Source: Saccharum officinarum
Lineage: Eukaryota > Streptophyta > Magnoliopsida > Poales > Poaceae
DNA length: 64,000 bases
Direction: 5' to 3'
NCBI GenBank assembly: GCA_020631735.1
Contig: CM036159.1
Coordinates: 16,221,511-16,285,510, forward strand
The notes beneath the pieces were generated by a model. The model worked only from the letters and a program-made list of their open reading frames with translations. It did not search any database and was not told the origin of the DNA. Position 1 is the first letter of the stretch; every line of letters starts with the position of its first letter. The translations under genes and the position numbers were made by a program. Shown in pieces: positions 35,101 to 44,518 of the stretch.

Positions 35101-36268
35101 GCCATTGCCTATTCCAGTTTGGAAGTGGGATGAGATAGACATGGATTTTGTGAATGGATTACCCAAAACTCAGAAAGGGAATGATTCAATATGGGTGATA
35201 GTGGACCGTCTTATCAAGGTTGCTCACTTTATACCTGTGCGCACCAAATATAGTGGAGACAAGCTAGCACAGTTATATGTGGATAATATAGTAAAACTAC
35301 ATGGTGTGCCAAGTAAGATTGTATCCGATCGAGGTACCCAATTCACCTCTAAGTTTTGGAAAAGATTGCATGAAGCCATGGGCACCAAGCTAGATTTTAG
35401 CTCAGCCTATCACCCCCAGACAGATGGTCAGACCGAAAGAGTAAATCAGATCATGAAAGATATGCTGAGAGCATGTGTGCTTACCTATGGTAAAGATTGG
35501 GAGAAGAGCCTATCTTATGCAGAGTTCTCATACAATAATAGCTATCAAGCCGGCTTAGGTATGTCACCTTTTGAAGCCCTGTATGGAAGAAAATGTAGGA
35601 CCCCATTAATGTGGTCAGAGGTTGGAGAACGGACCTTGCTTAAGCCTTCCCTTATAAAAGAAGCAGAAGACCGTGTGGCAGAGATCAGAGAAAAATTGAA
35701 AGAAGCACAATCACGTCAGAAGAGCTATTCTGATAAAAGAAGAAGAGAGCTAAACTTTGTAGTTGGAGATTTTGTGCACCTCAAAGTTTCCCCAATTCGA
35801 GGGACTCGAAGGCTCCAAGTTAGGGGCAAGCTAGCACCCCGGTATCTTGGACCATATCAAGTGTTACAAAGAGTTGGAGCTGTAGCTTACCGCATTCAGC
35901 TACCTGAAGAGATGTCAGATATACACAATGTGTTCCATGTTTCCCAATTGAAGAAATGCCTTAGAGTGCCAAAGGAACAAATATCACCAGATACTATTGA
36001 TTTACAAGATGATCTCAGGTATCAAGAAGTGCCAATAAAAATACTAGACACAGTCACCAAGCAGACAAGAATGACAACAGTTCGAATTTGTCGTGTTCAG
36101 TGGAGTAGGCACACTGAAGCAGAAGCAACATGGGAAAGAGAAGATGCCCTGAGAAAGGAGTTTTCCCATCTGTTTAGGAACCAGCCGAATCTCGAGGATG
36201 AGATTCCTTTTAAGTGGGGCAGGTTTGTAACATCCCAAAAATTCACATTAAAAAATCACTCGCGTTAA
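32120..36268 (+). pseudogene. gypsy C gag-pol polyprotein (stops only)
   Basis: One reading frame runs through gag and pol with no indel but five stop codons: 32456, 33458, 34451, 35042 and 35078. In order: gag core (KQESKTLSEYIFQF); zinc knuckle CFHCHETRHYITNC; protease LFDSGASHSFIS; RT with FIDDILIYS (near 33870); RNase H with [11 protein letters not shown]; integrase zinc region ending CDVCQRVK; integrase core with MDFVNGLP, VSDRGTQF and TDGQTERVN (D, D, E); and a C-terminal chromodomain-like segment (RICRVQWSRHTEAEATWERE). The frame runs a few codons into the LTR. The stop at 34451 sits where the family has Trp (KIWRHYL), and 35078 where Gln is usual (EHQKPAG). Confidence 0.9.
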
Positions 36269-36946
36269 AAATTATTTTCAAATGTATTTTAGAAACTATA
36301 AGTCATCTGAGCTCTATATCCTTCTAACTCTTATCCATCTTATATCCATCCCATCTACCTCTCTTCAATTTATCATGCACCGTGGCATCGGCATCACCCA
36401 CCGGTTCCTCATCTCTCTCTCCCCCTCTCTCGTTTCGCTCGATGCCCGATAGCAGCGTGTGCGCCGACCCCACCACCATCGCCGCCGCACGCACCCGCGC
36501 TCGGACCCCCTCGCCGACTGCGGTAGCTCGCACGCCGCCACGACAGTGGGTCCCACCTCCCACCTTTCCCTCTATCTTTCTTCTCCATGCATGGCCACAA
36601 CACATTCGTATATACGTGGCAAATGAAGCATGACAAAGCACCCACCAAGGCAATATTCACTTTTATCATTTACCACGCAAACAAACAAGGCACACAGGCA
36701 ACATGCATGTACCACCAGCATGCAAAGCACAAGCAAACAAGTGTCAGCAGTGCACCCACACATGCACACGTACAGATAGCTCATGCATGCATACAAATTA
36801 GGCACCGACCACCATGCAAAATTATGCACCATCCAATTGCATGCTAAGCATCTACTCGCTACGCGCCGCACCGCCCAAGCATCCGACCACAGCGATGCCA
36901 TTGGAGGCAAGCAAGCAAGCCAGTAGCACATCCCTGCTTCCTGGCC

Positions 36947-36954
36947 TATAAAAA
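36947..36954 (+). promoter_or_regulatory. LTR promoter TATA box
   Basis: CCTATAAAAAGGC within the gypsy C LTR, followed about 30 bases on by CAGCAGCACACTCAGCTCACC, a plausible transcription start and leader. Its position fits the U3/R boundary of an LTR promoter. Confidence 0.6.
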
Positions 36955-37593
36955 GGCACGCCTGGTTGCTCTCCCACAGCAGCACACTCAGCTCACCATT
37001 CGCTTGCCTGCTCTCATTTCACTTGTCTCGTGTATACCGTATACGGCCGTACGCACGAGTCAGGCTCAACCGTCGTCGCACGACGAGGTGAGCAGCCCAT
37101 GAGCATCCCCTTGCTCTTCCCACTCTCCCTGTGGTCTTCTCTTTACTTCCCCCTTGCCCTTGCCTGTGCCGAGCCGCTCCCGAGCTCCACGAGCTCAACC
37201 ATGGCGTCGTCCATGCAAGAAGCAAGAAGAAGACCCTTGCTAGCTTTTCTCTCTCCCTTCCCATGCATGGGTGTATGACGTGTGAGTCCTAAGCTACAAC
37301 TCCATCTAAATAGCATACGCATAGTATACACCATGCATTACCAGCCAAGCCAAATGCCCACGTGATCACCTATTCCTTAATCGCGTATTATTCTTTTCCA
37401 CGTGTTTAAAATTAGGCCATCTTGCAGAGCCACATGCCAACTCCGATTCCAAATATTATTCTTTCTAAATTTATCTTAAATCATGATCTATCTCTCATAT
37501 AAATTTCATGATTTTTAAAGCTCATTTGATTTTATGTGATTATTTATCTGTGCTTGTTTGTCTGTTGCGCTCATTGGGTACTTCTAGCTGACG

Positions 37594-37730
37594 GAGTGAA
37601 TGAATCGGAGAACGAGGACGTCAGAGGCGAGTACCGCGAGTTCAACGCCGAGGAACTGGACTGCCAGCAGGAGTTTGCCGAGGACGCCGACGGAGGCAAG
37701 TCCAGCCTGTTCCCCTTTGATGCATGTTGA
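37594..37730 (+). other. small acidic ORF inside the gypsy C LTR
   Basis: The frame reads NESENEDVRGEYREFNAEEL, then DCQQEFAEDADGGKSSLFPF, and ends DAC with TGA at 37728-37730. The composition is strongly acidic and codon-like (GC-rich third positions), unlike the AT-rich DNA around it. An acceptor-like CTTCTAG lies just upstream, and a donor-like GAGGTGAGC near 37087 follows the LTR leader, so it may be the second exon of a spliced LTR transcript. No known domain. Confidence 0.4.
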
Positions 37731-39175
37731 TCCTATTTTTAAACACGACCCGTAGAAGCCGTTTTAAATATTGCATGTACAATTATACGTACGAAGTATT
37801 TTCGCTGCTTAGCTGAAACCCGTTTGAATATCCATCCTTGAATTGATATTACCTGATAATTGCCTTGTTCAAACTTAGGAATAAATAATATGCTATGATA
37901 AAATATTATTATTTAGTAAGCTTAGGAGTTGGTATTCATCAGGGTTATCATATGTTTTCTCAAATGCAATGATTTTAAATGTAAAATTGTGTGAGTCGTG
38001 ATAATGAATTGTGGGTATGATGAAAGGGTTAATAAACAAGATATAGATGGTGATTACCCTAGAGATAGGGCGAATCGGTATTCCTTTTATGCGATGCCGT
38101 GGTGTTAGGGTTTGTACCTTTTATGGTTAAGCATGAAGATATCCGCCTTGTCTTGATTAATGACTGAGTTGATGATTCATCTTGCCTAACTCATTTATCG
38201 TACAACCACTCGCCTTGCATGGGAAAGGCTTAGTCTAAATCCCTCTAGTTGGTATGGCAATCACCTGGAGACAGATGTGCAACGGGACACTAAGAGATGT
38301 ATGTGGAAATTGATGGATATTGTATAAAATGTAAAGAGCTCTATAAATTATTGTATTATGAGATGTGACCTTAGTGATCCCGTGGTGAGCGCCATTACTT
38401 AGCTATGGAGGGTAATGGCTTTGATGGATCTGTGCTTACACGATGGTGTTAAGCTACGGTATCCTACTTGTGGGGAAAGTGTACAATCTCTGCAGAGTGT
38501 AAAATTTATTCGGATACGTGTCCGCGGTATCGGACGAGTTATGGTTTGGTTTCAATAACTAGATGGGTTAGGATGAGTAAAAACAGGAGAGTGAGTGTGA
38601 TTTTGGAAATAAATGGTTGTCTGTCATATGTTGCGGGAACAGAGGGTTCAGCAACACCTAAAATTGTGATCAACCCCTTTTTCAGAAATACTATTATATA
38701 TGAAAAATATATGTCGTTTGTAAAGGTATTTATAAAATAAAACTCTGCATGTGTAAAAAGATAGCTTTATGCAAATAAACCAAGCCTTATCCTTGATTTA
38801 TCCATATGCATATACTGATATCCCATTCCGTAGGGTAAGGTTGGATTTGCTGAGTACTTTGTACTCACCCTTGCTTTGTTGAACAGAGGAAGATCCGGAC
38901 TTCAATCCTGATGTGGCGTACGAATAAGGTTGTGTCTGCACCCAACTAAGCCTGTGGCATTAGGATCCGTCAGATGATATGTATTAGCTAGATCTCTTTC
39001 TGGGTCTGTTGGACCTGTATTGTGTTGTGGTTACTTTTAATCGTGGCATGTATTCATTGTCCACGCTTGTTGAGACTACTGCAATGAGACCTATCTGATG
39101 TAATAAATGTGTTACTAGCCTCCTGGGACTAGTATTGTATCATATTTGAGTTTCTGGTTAACCAGGGGCGCTTCA

Positions 39176-39510
39176 GCAAGCTACGAATTAGATGGTGACA
39201 CAAGACAAACACAAGGATTTATCGAGGTTCAGCCGCCGTGAGGGCGTAATACTTACGTCCTGCGTCAGATTGTATTGCTCTGTATGGAGATGTGTAATGA
39301 GATGTATGACCTGTCCTCCAGGGGACCCTTTCCTCTCCTTATATACTCTGGAGGAGGAGGGTTACAAGTAAAGTATCCGATTTGGTACTATTATAATGTC
39401 TAATACACCTTGTAGCCTTGTGGTGCATGCCTTGATCTTGTGGGCTAGGCCACCTTGGATGGTGCGGCCCATGTATAGCCACGAGGGTATCCGGGGGTAT
39501 ATCCCCCACA
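39176..39510 (-). repeat. fragment of a third LTR (gypsy-like)
   Basis: Read on the minus strand from 39510 it starts TGTGGGGGATATACCCCCGG, a typical LTR start with a short inverted repeat. It continues through a TATA-like string (near 39340) and ends with GTTTGTCTTGTGTCACCATC where element C begins. It has no coding part. It looks like a truncated LTR that was target or neighbour of element C. Confidence 0.6.
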
Positions 39511-40113
39511 GTTTGGTTTTGAGATTTATAGCTATTCACAACGTAGATATAATTTAAATGAAAATCAGTTTCTAGATATTTGTGTAATCCAGAGTGCTTT
39601 AAATCCAGCTACTATCTAATATAATTCTTCTTTCATAAAAGAAAAAGAAGAAGAAGAATGATATAAGCCTACTTCTTTGACATCCATGATGCCCCACTGC
39701 TTCTACTCGGTCCCCTGTTTGCGTGTTGTCGGCATGCTCTTAGCCAGTGATGTGAACACCTCCAGAGGTTTGCCCTGAACGAGTCTTCTGTTCCTCGACC
39801 AAAACTCAAGAAATTCAGCAATAAAAGGAAAACATGCACCCCCTGTCCCTATCCAGCACCGCATTCTTCGCAATGCTCATATGAACGAGATCCTCTGCAG
39901 TGGCTCTCACGACTTCAGTCTGCAGTCAGCGCGTCTCAACCGTCCGTTGAGGATCAACTGCAGCCCCGCCAGAGTCATCAGGCAGGCCGGTTTGAGAGGC
40001 CCAGCCCACGACACCGCACAGACATCGACTCCTCTTTCCCTTCGGCACAGGCAAGTATATGTCTCTTTCATTCTTCCAATACAATCTAGGGGATTATCAA
40101 AAAAAAAATCTAG
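39511..40113. other. intergenic, no recognised feature
   Basis: Ordinary AT-rich flank, then GC-neutral DNA. A 105-codon frame at 39881-40198 runs partly into the following MITE and has no recognisable homology. Confidence 0.5.
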
Positions 40114-40455
40114 GAGGTGTTTAGTTTCTATGGTGAAAAATTTTAGGGTGTCACATCGAATATTTCATGGGATGTCGGAAGATGTGTTCAGATACTAATA
40201 AAAAAACTAATTACGTAACTCGTCTGGAAACCGCGAGACGAATTTAGTAAGCCTAATTAATCCGTCATTAGCACATGTTTACTGTAGCACAACATTATCA
40301 AATCATGGATTAATTAGGCTTAAAAATTTCATCTTGCAAATTTATTACAATCTGTGTAATTAGTTATTTTTTTGTACATTTAATACTCCATGCATGTGTC
40401 CAAACATCCGATGTGACGGGGTGAAAATTTCTTGGAGAAGAACTAAACACCCCCC
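40114..40455. mobile_element. Tourist-like MITE upstream of ACS, copy 1
   Basis: It begins GGAGGTGTTTAGTTTC and ends GAACTAAACACCCCCC, an inverted terminal pair. The interior shows GTCACATCGAATATTTCATGG, CCGCGAGACGAATTTAGTAAG and CATGCATGTGTCCAAACATC, shared with the next element. TAA follows the right end. Confidence 0.78.
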
Positions 40456-40461
40456 TAATTA

Positions 40462-40802
40462 GGTGGTGTTTAGATGCAGGGACTAAAGTTTAATTTGTGT
40501 CATATCGGATGTTACATGGGGTGTCGCATGAGTTGTTCGGATACTAATAAAAAACAAATTACAGATTCCGTCAGTAAACCGCGAGACGAATTTATTAAGA
40601 CTAATTAATCCATCATTAGCATATGTTTACTGTAGCACCACATTGTCAAATCATAAACTAATTAGGCTTAAAAATTCGTCTCGCAAATTAGTCTCAATCT
40701 GTGTATTTAGTTTCGTAAATAGTCTATATTTAATACTCCATGCATGTATCTAAATATTCGATATGATTAGGACTAAAGTTTAGTTGTCACAACCAAACAC
40801 CC
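40462..40802. mobile_element. Tourist-like MITE upstream of ACS, copy 2
   Basis: It starts GGTGGTGTTTAGATGCAG and ends CACAACCAAACACC, six bases after the previous element. The two are direct repeats of the same family with clear divergence. The right end lies about 360 bases upstream of the ACS TATA box. Confidence 0.78.
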
Positions 40803-41160
40803 TCTGAGGGGACAAAAGCAATCAAAAGCAACCATTGCAATCTGAGTATAGGGAAGAGACGAAATAGTAGTGCACATGCAATCTGAGCACACAGGAAGAG
40901 ATTGCAGACTACTCCCGGTCAAGAGTAGCCCATCTATTCCTCACGGACAGACGATCGCACAAACCAGCAGCGCCGTGAGCTTGTTGGGCCGAGGCCCAGC
41001 ATAGCGAAGGGATGGACGCTTGAAAGTTTGGTGCGACCTGGTAGCCGTTCGATTGAAACGAAGGGTTGGATACCCTCGACTGCAGAGAAGAGTCGCTGCC
41101 CGCTGACTGCAGAGGACCTGATTCCCCCAAGAAGTCCTCAGCTCGGCAGCTCCTGCCTCC

Positions 41161-41168
41161 TATATATA
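41161..41168 (+). promoter_or_regulatory. ACS core promoter TATA box
   Basis: CTCCTATATATAGACC at 41156-41171 precedes the gene. A start about 30 bases on would give a 5' UTR of about 200 bases, CT-rich and with GT/CA repeats (41290-41320), before the ATG at 41395. Confidence 0.65.
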
Positions 41169-41394
41169 GACCGTAGACGCGTCTGGGAGGGAACCACCAA
41201 AACTACCTGCTACTGATCAGCAGCTAGCTTCCCTCCTCTGGCTCTCCCTCCCTCCTTCCCCAACTACTGGCCCCCTCTGTCTCGCTCGCTCACCACACAC
41301 GCACACGCACACTGTGTGTCTGTGCGTGACGCCCCCAGTTTCAAACGAACCCAGCCAGCCAGAAACGCGCGCCAAAGCTAAGTGACGTGGCAAT

Positions 41395-43185
41395 ATGGTG
41401 GTGAGCATGATCGCCGACGAGAAGCCGCAGCCGCAGCTGCTGTCCAAGAAGGCCGCCTGCAACAGCCACGGGCAGGACTCGTCCTACTTCCTGGGTTGGG
41501 AGGAGTACGAGAAGAACCCATACGACCCCGTGGCCAACCCCGGCGGCATCATCCAGATGGGCCTCGCCGAGAACCAGCTATCCTTCGACCTGCTGGAGGC
41601 GTGGCTGGAGGCCAACCCGGACGCGCTCGGCCTCCGCCGCGGAGGCGCCTCCGTCTTCCGCGAGCTCGCGCTCTTCCAGGACTACCACGGCATGCCGGTC
41701 TTCAAGAATGTGAGTGCCTGGCTGTCTGCTAGTTTACTCATTCATTGATTCGTTCCCAGGCACAGGCCCGGTCTAAGCGGCCGGCCCGGGATCGAACAAA
41801 TAAACAAGACCGACTGACTGAATGCGTGATTTCCGCAGGCATTGGCGAGGTTCATGTCGGAGCAACGTGGGTACAGGGTGACCTTCGACCCCAGCAACAT
41901 CGTGCTCACTGCCGGCGCCACCTCGGCCAACGAGGCGCTCATGTTCTGCCTCGCCGACCACGGAGACGCTTTTCTCATACCCACGCCATACTACCCAGGG
42001 TATGTTTGCGTGTGTGTACGTTGCTTTTTTAATAGTCGCTGCAAGTGGCGGCCGGCGGCTGATTGGCGCCGCGCGATGCACGTTACTGCTACGTATTAAG
42101 TACTCCTAGCTAGGCCCACATGATGGCATGACGACGGATGGGACGGCTGCTGACTGGGCTTGCTCGCGCTTGTCGTCTGCAGGTTCGACCGTGACCTCAA
42201 GTGGCGCACCGGCGCCGAGATCGTCCCCGTGCACTGCACGAGCGGCAACGGCTTCCGGGTGACGCGCGCCGCGCTGGACGACGCGTACCGCCGCGCCCAG
42301 AAGCAGCGGCTGCGCGTCAAGGGCGTGCTCATCACCAACCCTTCCAACCCGCTGGGCACCACGTCCCCGCGCGCCGACCTGGAGATGCTGGTCGACTTCG
42401 TGGCCGCCAAGGGCATCCACCTGGTGAGCGACGAGATATACTCCGGCACGGCCTTCGCGGAGCCGGGCTTCGTGAGCGTCCTCGAGGTGGTGGCCGCGCG
42501 TGTGAACGCCGCCACGGACGCCGTCGGGCTGCTGTCGGAGCGCGTGCACGTGGTGTACAGCCTGTCCAAGGACCTGGGCCTCCCTGGTTTCCGCGTGGGC
42601 GCCATCTACTCCTCCAACGCCGGCGTCGTCTCCGCGGCCACCAAGATGTCGAGCTTCGGCCTGGTGTCCTCCCAGACGCAGCACCTCCTGGCGTCGCTGC
42701 TGGGCGACAGGGACTTCACCCGCCGGTACGTCGCCGAGAACACGCGGCGGATCAAGGCGCGCCGCGACCAGCTGGCGGAGGGCCTGGCGGCGATCGGCGG
42801 CATCGAGTGCCTGGAGAGCAACGCGGGGCTCTTCTGCTGGGTCAACATGCGGGGGCTGATGCGGACCCCATCGTTCGAGGGCGAGATGGAGCTATGGAAG
42901 AAGGTGGTGTTCGAGGTCGGGCTCAACGTCTCCCCGGGGTCCTCCTGCCACTGCCGCGAGCCCGGGTGGTTCCGCGTCTGCTTCGCCAACATGTCCGCCA
43001 AGACGCTTGACGTCGCGCTCCAGCGCCTGGCCGCCTTCGCGGAGGCCACCGTCGCCGTCGAGGGCCGGGGCCCCGCCGCGCGCCGCGTGCTCCGGCCCGC
43101 CAGGAGCATGAGCCTCCCGATCGGCTTCAGCTGGGCCAACCGCCTCACCCCGGCCTCCGCCGCCGACCGGAAGGCCGAGCGGTAG
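41395..43185 (+). CDS. ACS6: 1-aminocyclopropane-1-carboxylate synthase, ACS6-like
   Basis: A PLP enzyme that converts S-adenosylmethionine to ACC, the committed, usually rate-limiting step of ethylene synthesis in the cytosol. Three exons: 41395-41709, 41839-41999, 42183-43185 (introns GTGAGT...CGCAG and GTATGT...TGCAG, phases 0 and 2), giving 492 residues, normal for the family. Visible residues: Glu59 in [13 protein letters not shown]211PSNPLGT, Asp242 and Tyr245 in SDEIYSG, the PLP lysine K288 in [10 protein letters not shown], and Arg423 in GWFRVCF. The frame is intact. The second ATG at 41407 (MIADEK) is an equally good start and, as I recall, the one used in maize ACS6. The C-terminus has RSMSL and LTP, possible phosphorylation sites controlling turnover. 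Exon 3 is very GC-rich, common in grasses. Confidence 0.96.
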
Positions 43186-43863
43186 TAGCCGGTCCATCAC
43201 CACGTGCCACACTAGCTACCATACCACTGCGTGCTCAGCTTCTTCAGCTCACAAGTGGTGTGGAGCAATGTTCATAAACCACGGCCACGTATTCCCGTAC
43301 CACACGGCGGCAGCAGCACACTACAGCATCATTAGCAGTAGGTGATTAGTAGTAGTTCATCATTCCTTATTGGGTTCTTGTAATTTTGTGGATGGGGGCC
43401 GTATATACCACGCCGCCATTTTTCCTTGGAGCGCCGGCCGGCACACCGGCAGATAGGTGCCCGAGGGCCACTGTTGTATTAGGTAGGAGCAGTGGGGTAG
43501 CGATCGATCTTCCAGCAGGCATCGCATCGTGTATTTTTTTGACTGGGAATTCCCGTCCGTATGCCCACGGGCCGGCACGGGGTCTCCCGGTTGTTTTGGG
43601 TGTACGAACACGCAGTCACTCTGTATCATTATTACTATATACTATTGTTACAACGATTGTATTATTGGTCGATAAATACATTTCACATCTAAACATTATA
43701 TATGCTACACTCTCACGCGCAGCGCACCCTCTGGATGCTTCTGTAGCCTCGATCCTTTGCTGCTGCAGGCATGGCGTCGCCGTCACGTGAAAGTCAAACC
43801 CCGGCGTTTTCAACCCCTCTAGGACGCCACTAGTACTGGTAACGAGCCTCTTGATGTAATATA
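43186..43863 (+). other. ACS 3' UTR and downstream flank
   Basis: After the TAG the sequence becomes AT-richer. TTCTTGTAATTTTGTGG near 43375 may mark the end of the transcript, but no canonical AATAAA is seen before 43400. No gene is visible in the remainder. Confidence 0.4.
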
Positions 43864-43991
43864 GGCCCTGTTCATCTAGCTTATAATCCGTCTTATTCAG
43901 CTTGTTTTTTCAGCCAGAACAGTATTTTTCTCTCACAAAAAATCAGCCAGCAGTGTTTTTCAGCCGGCTTATAATTCCAGCCGAACGCCTC
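43864..43991. mobile_element. 128-bp MITE, copy 1 (3' of ACS)
   Basis: GGCCCTGTTCATCTAGCTTATAATCC ... CGGCTTATAATTCCAGCCGAACGCC. The ends are imperfectly inverted around TTATAA motifs. A copy more than 90 percent identical by eye lies in the same orientation at 47145-47270. Confidence 0.7.
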
Positions 43992-44518
43992 CATAAATCT
44001 ACGTACTCCGTACTGTGTTGACTTGATTACCGATTCATCGACGTTGTCAGGATATACTAGAGTTAAGAGGCAGTATTACTGCCAGGACCCCGCGCGCCTA
44101 CAGTAGCTACTAACAGCCTTTTCGCTGGGCTGGCTATCTGAAGGTCAAGCGAACTGGCTGTAAGTATCTGTATTTGGAGCGCCCATTATATTTGCATGGT
44201 TCAGACGTGAGACGTGACTTGTGAGCTCGTGTCATGTGCCCAGTGCAGTGGTCCGCCCTGCTGCTCCTGCCTACGCTGGTTGACTCGTCTGTCCTACTAT
44301 CCTACACGCTGGCCGGAGAGAACGAAGATGGCACCACGAATTTTAAACTTGCTGGGACCTGGGAATAATACGCTGCATGCTCCGCTCACTGTCCAATGCA
44401 AACCGTTCGTGGTTGGACGGTGGAGGGCCTGCTTTATTTCTCTTTATCAACAGTTTGTGGTTTTTATCTAAGAGATGCAAGCCAGCTAACATGTGAGACT
44501 ATCTTTGAATAGACTATT

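Larger units (their letters stand above)
32110..39175 (+). mobile_element. Ty3/gypsy chromovirus C (Tekay/Del-like), 5' truncated
   Basis: A plus-strand element that begins inside gag (HHIPDGIMKLKADEF) at the junction with element B and runs through pol to a 2,950-bp 3' LTR (36226-39175). The 5' LTR and primer site are missing. The TGTAACATCCC LTR start, the large LTR and the C-terminal chromodomain fit the Tekay/Del branch of chromoviruses. Its 3' side abuts a fragment of an unrelated LTR. Confidence 0.85.
36226..39175 (+). repeat. 3' LTR of gypsy C
   Basis: 2,950 bp, starting TGTAACATCCCAAAAATTC after a G-rich purine tract and ending GGGGCGCTTCA. It contains a TATA box (36947), a GC-rich leader, a small acidic ORF (37594-37730) and, further on, AAGATCCGGACTTCAATCCTG near 38890. 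No second LTR copy is present in the window. Confidence 0.82.

Noticed and set aside
42106..43212. Open frames of up to 269 codons on both strands opposite or out of frame with ACS exon 3
   Set aside because: They are shadows of the GC-rich exon; only the frame with PLP-enzyme motifs continues exons 1 and 2.
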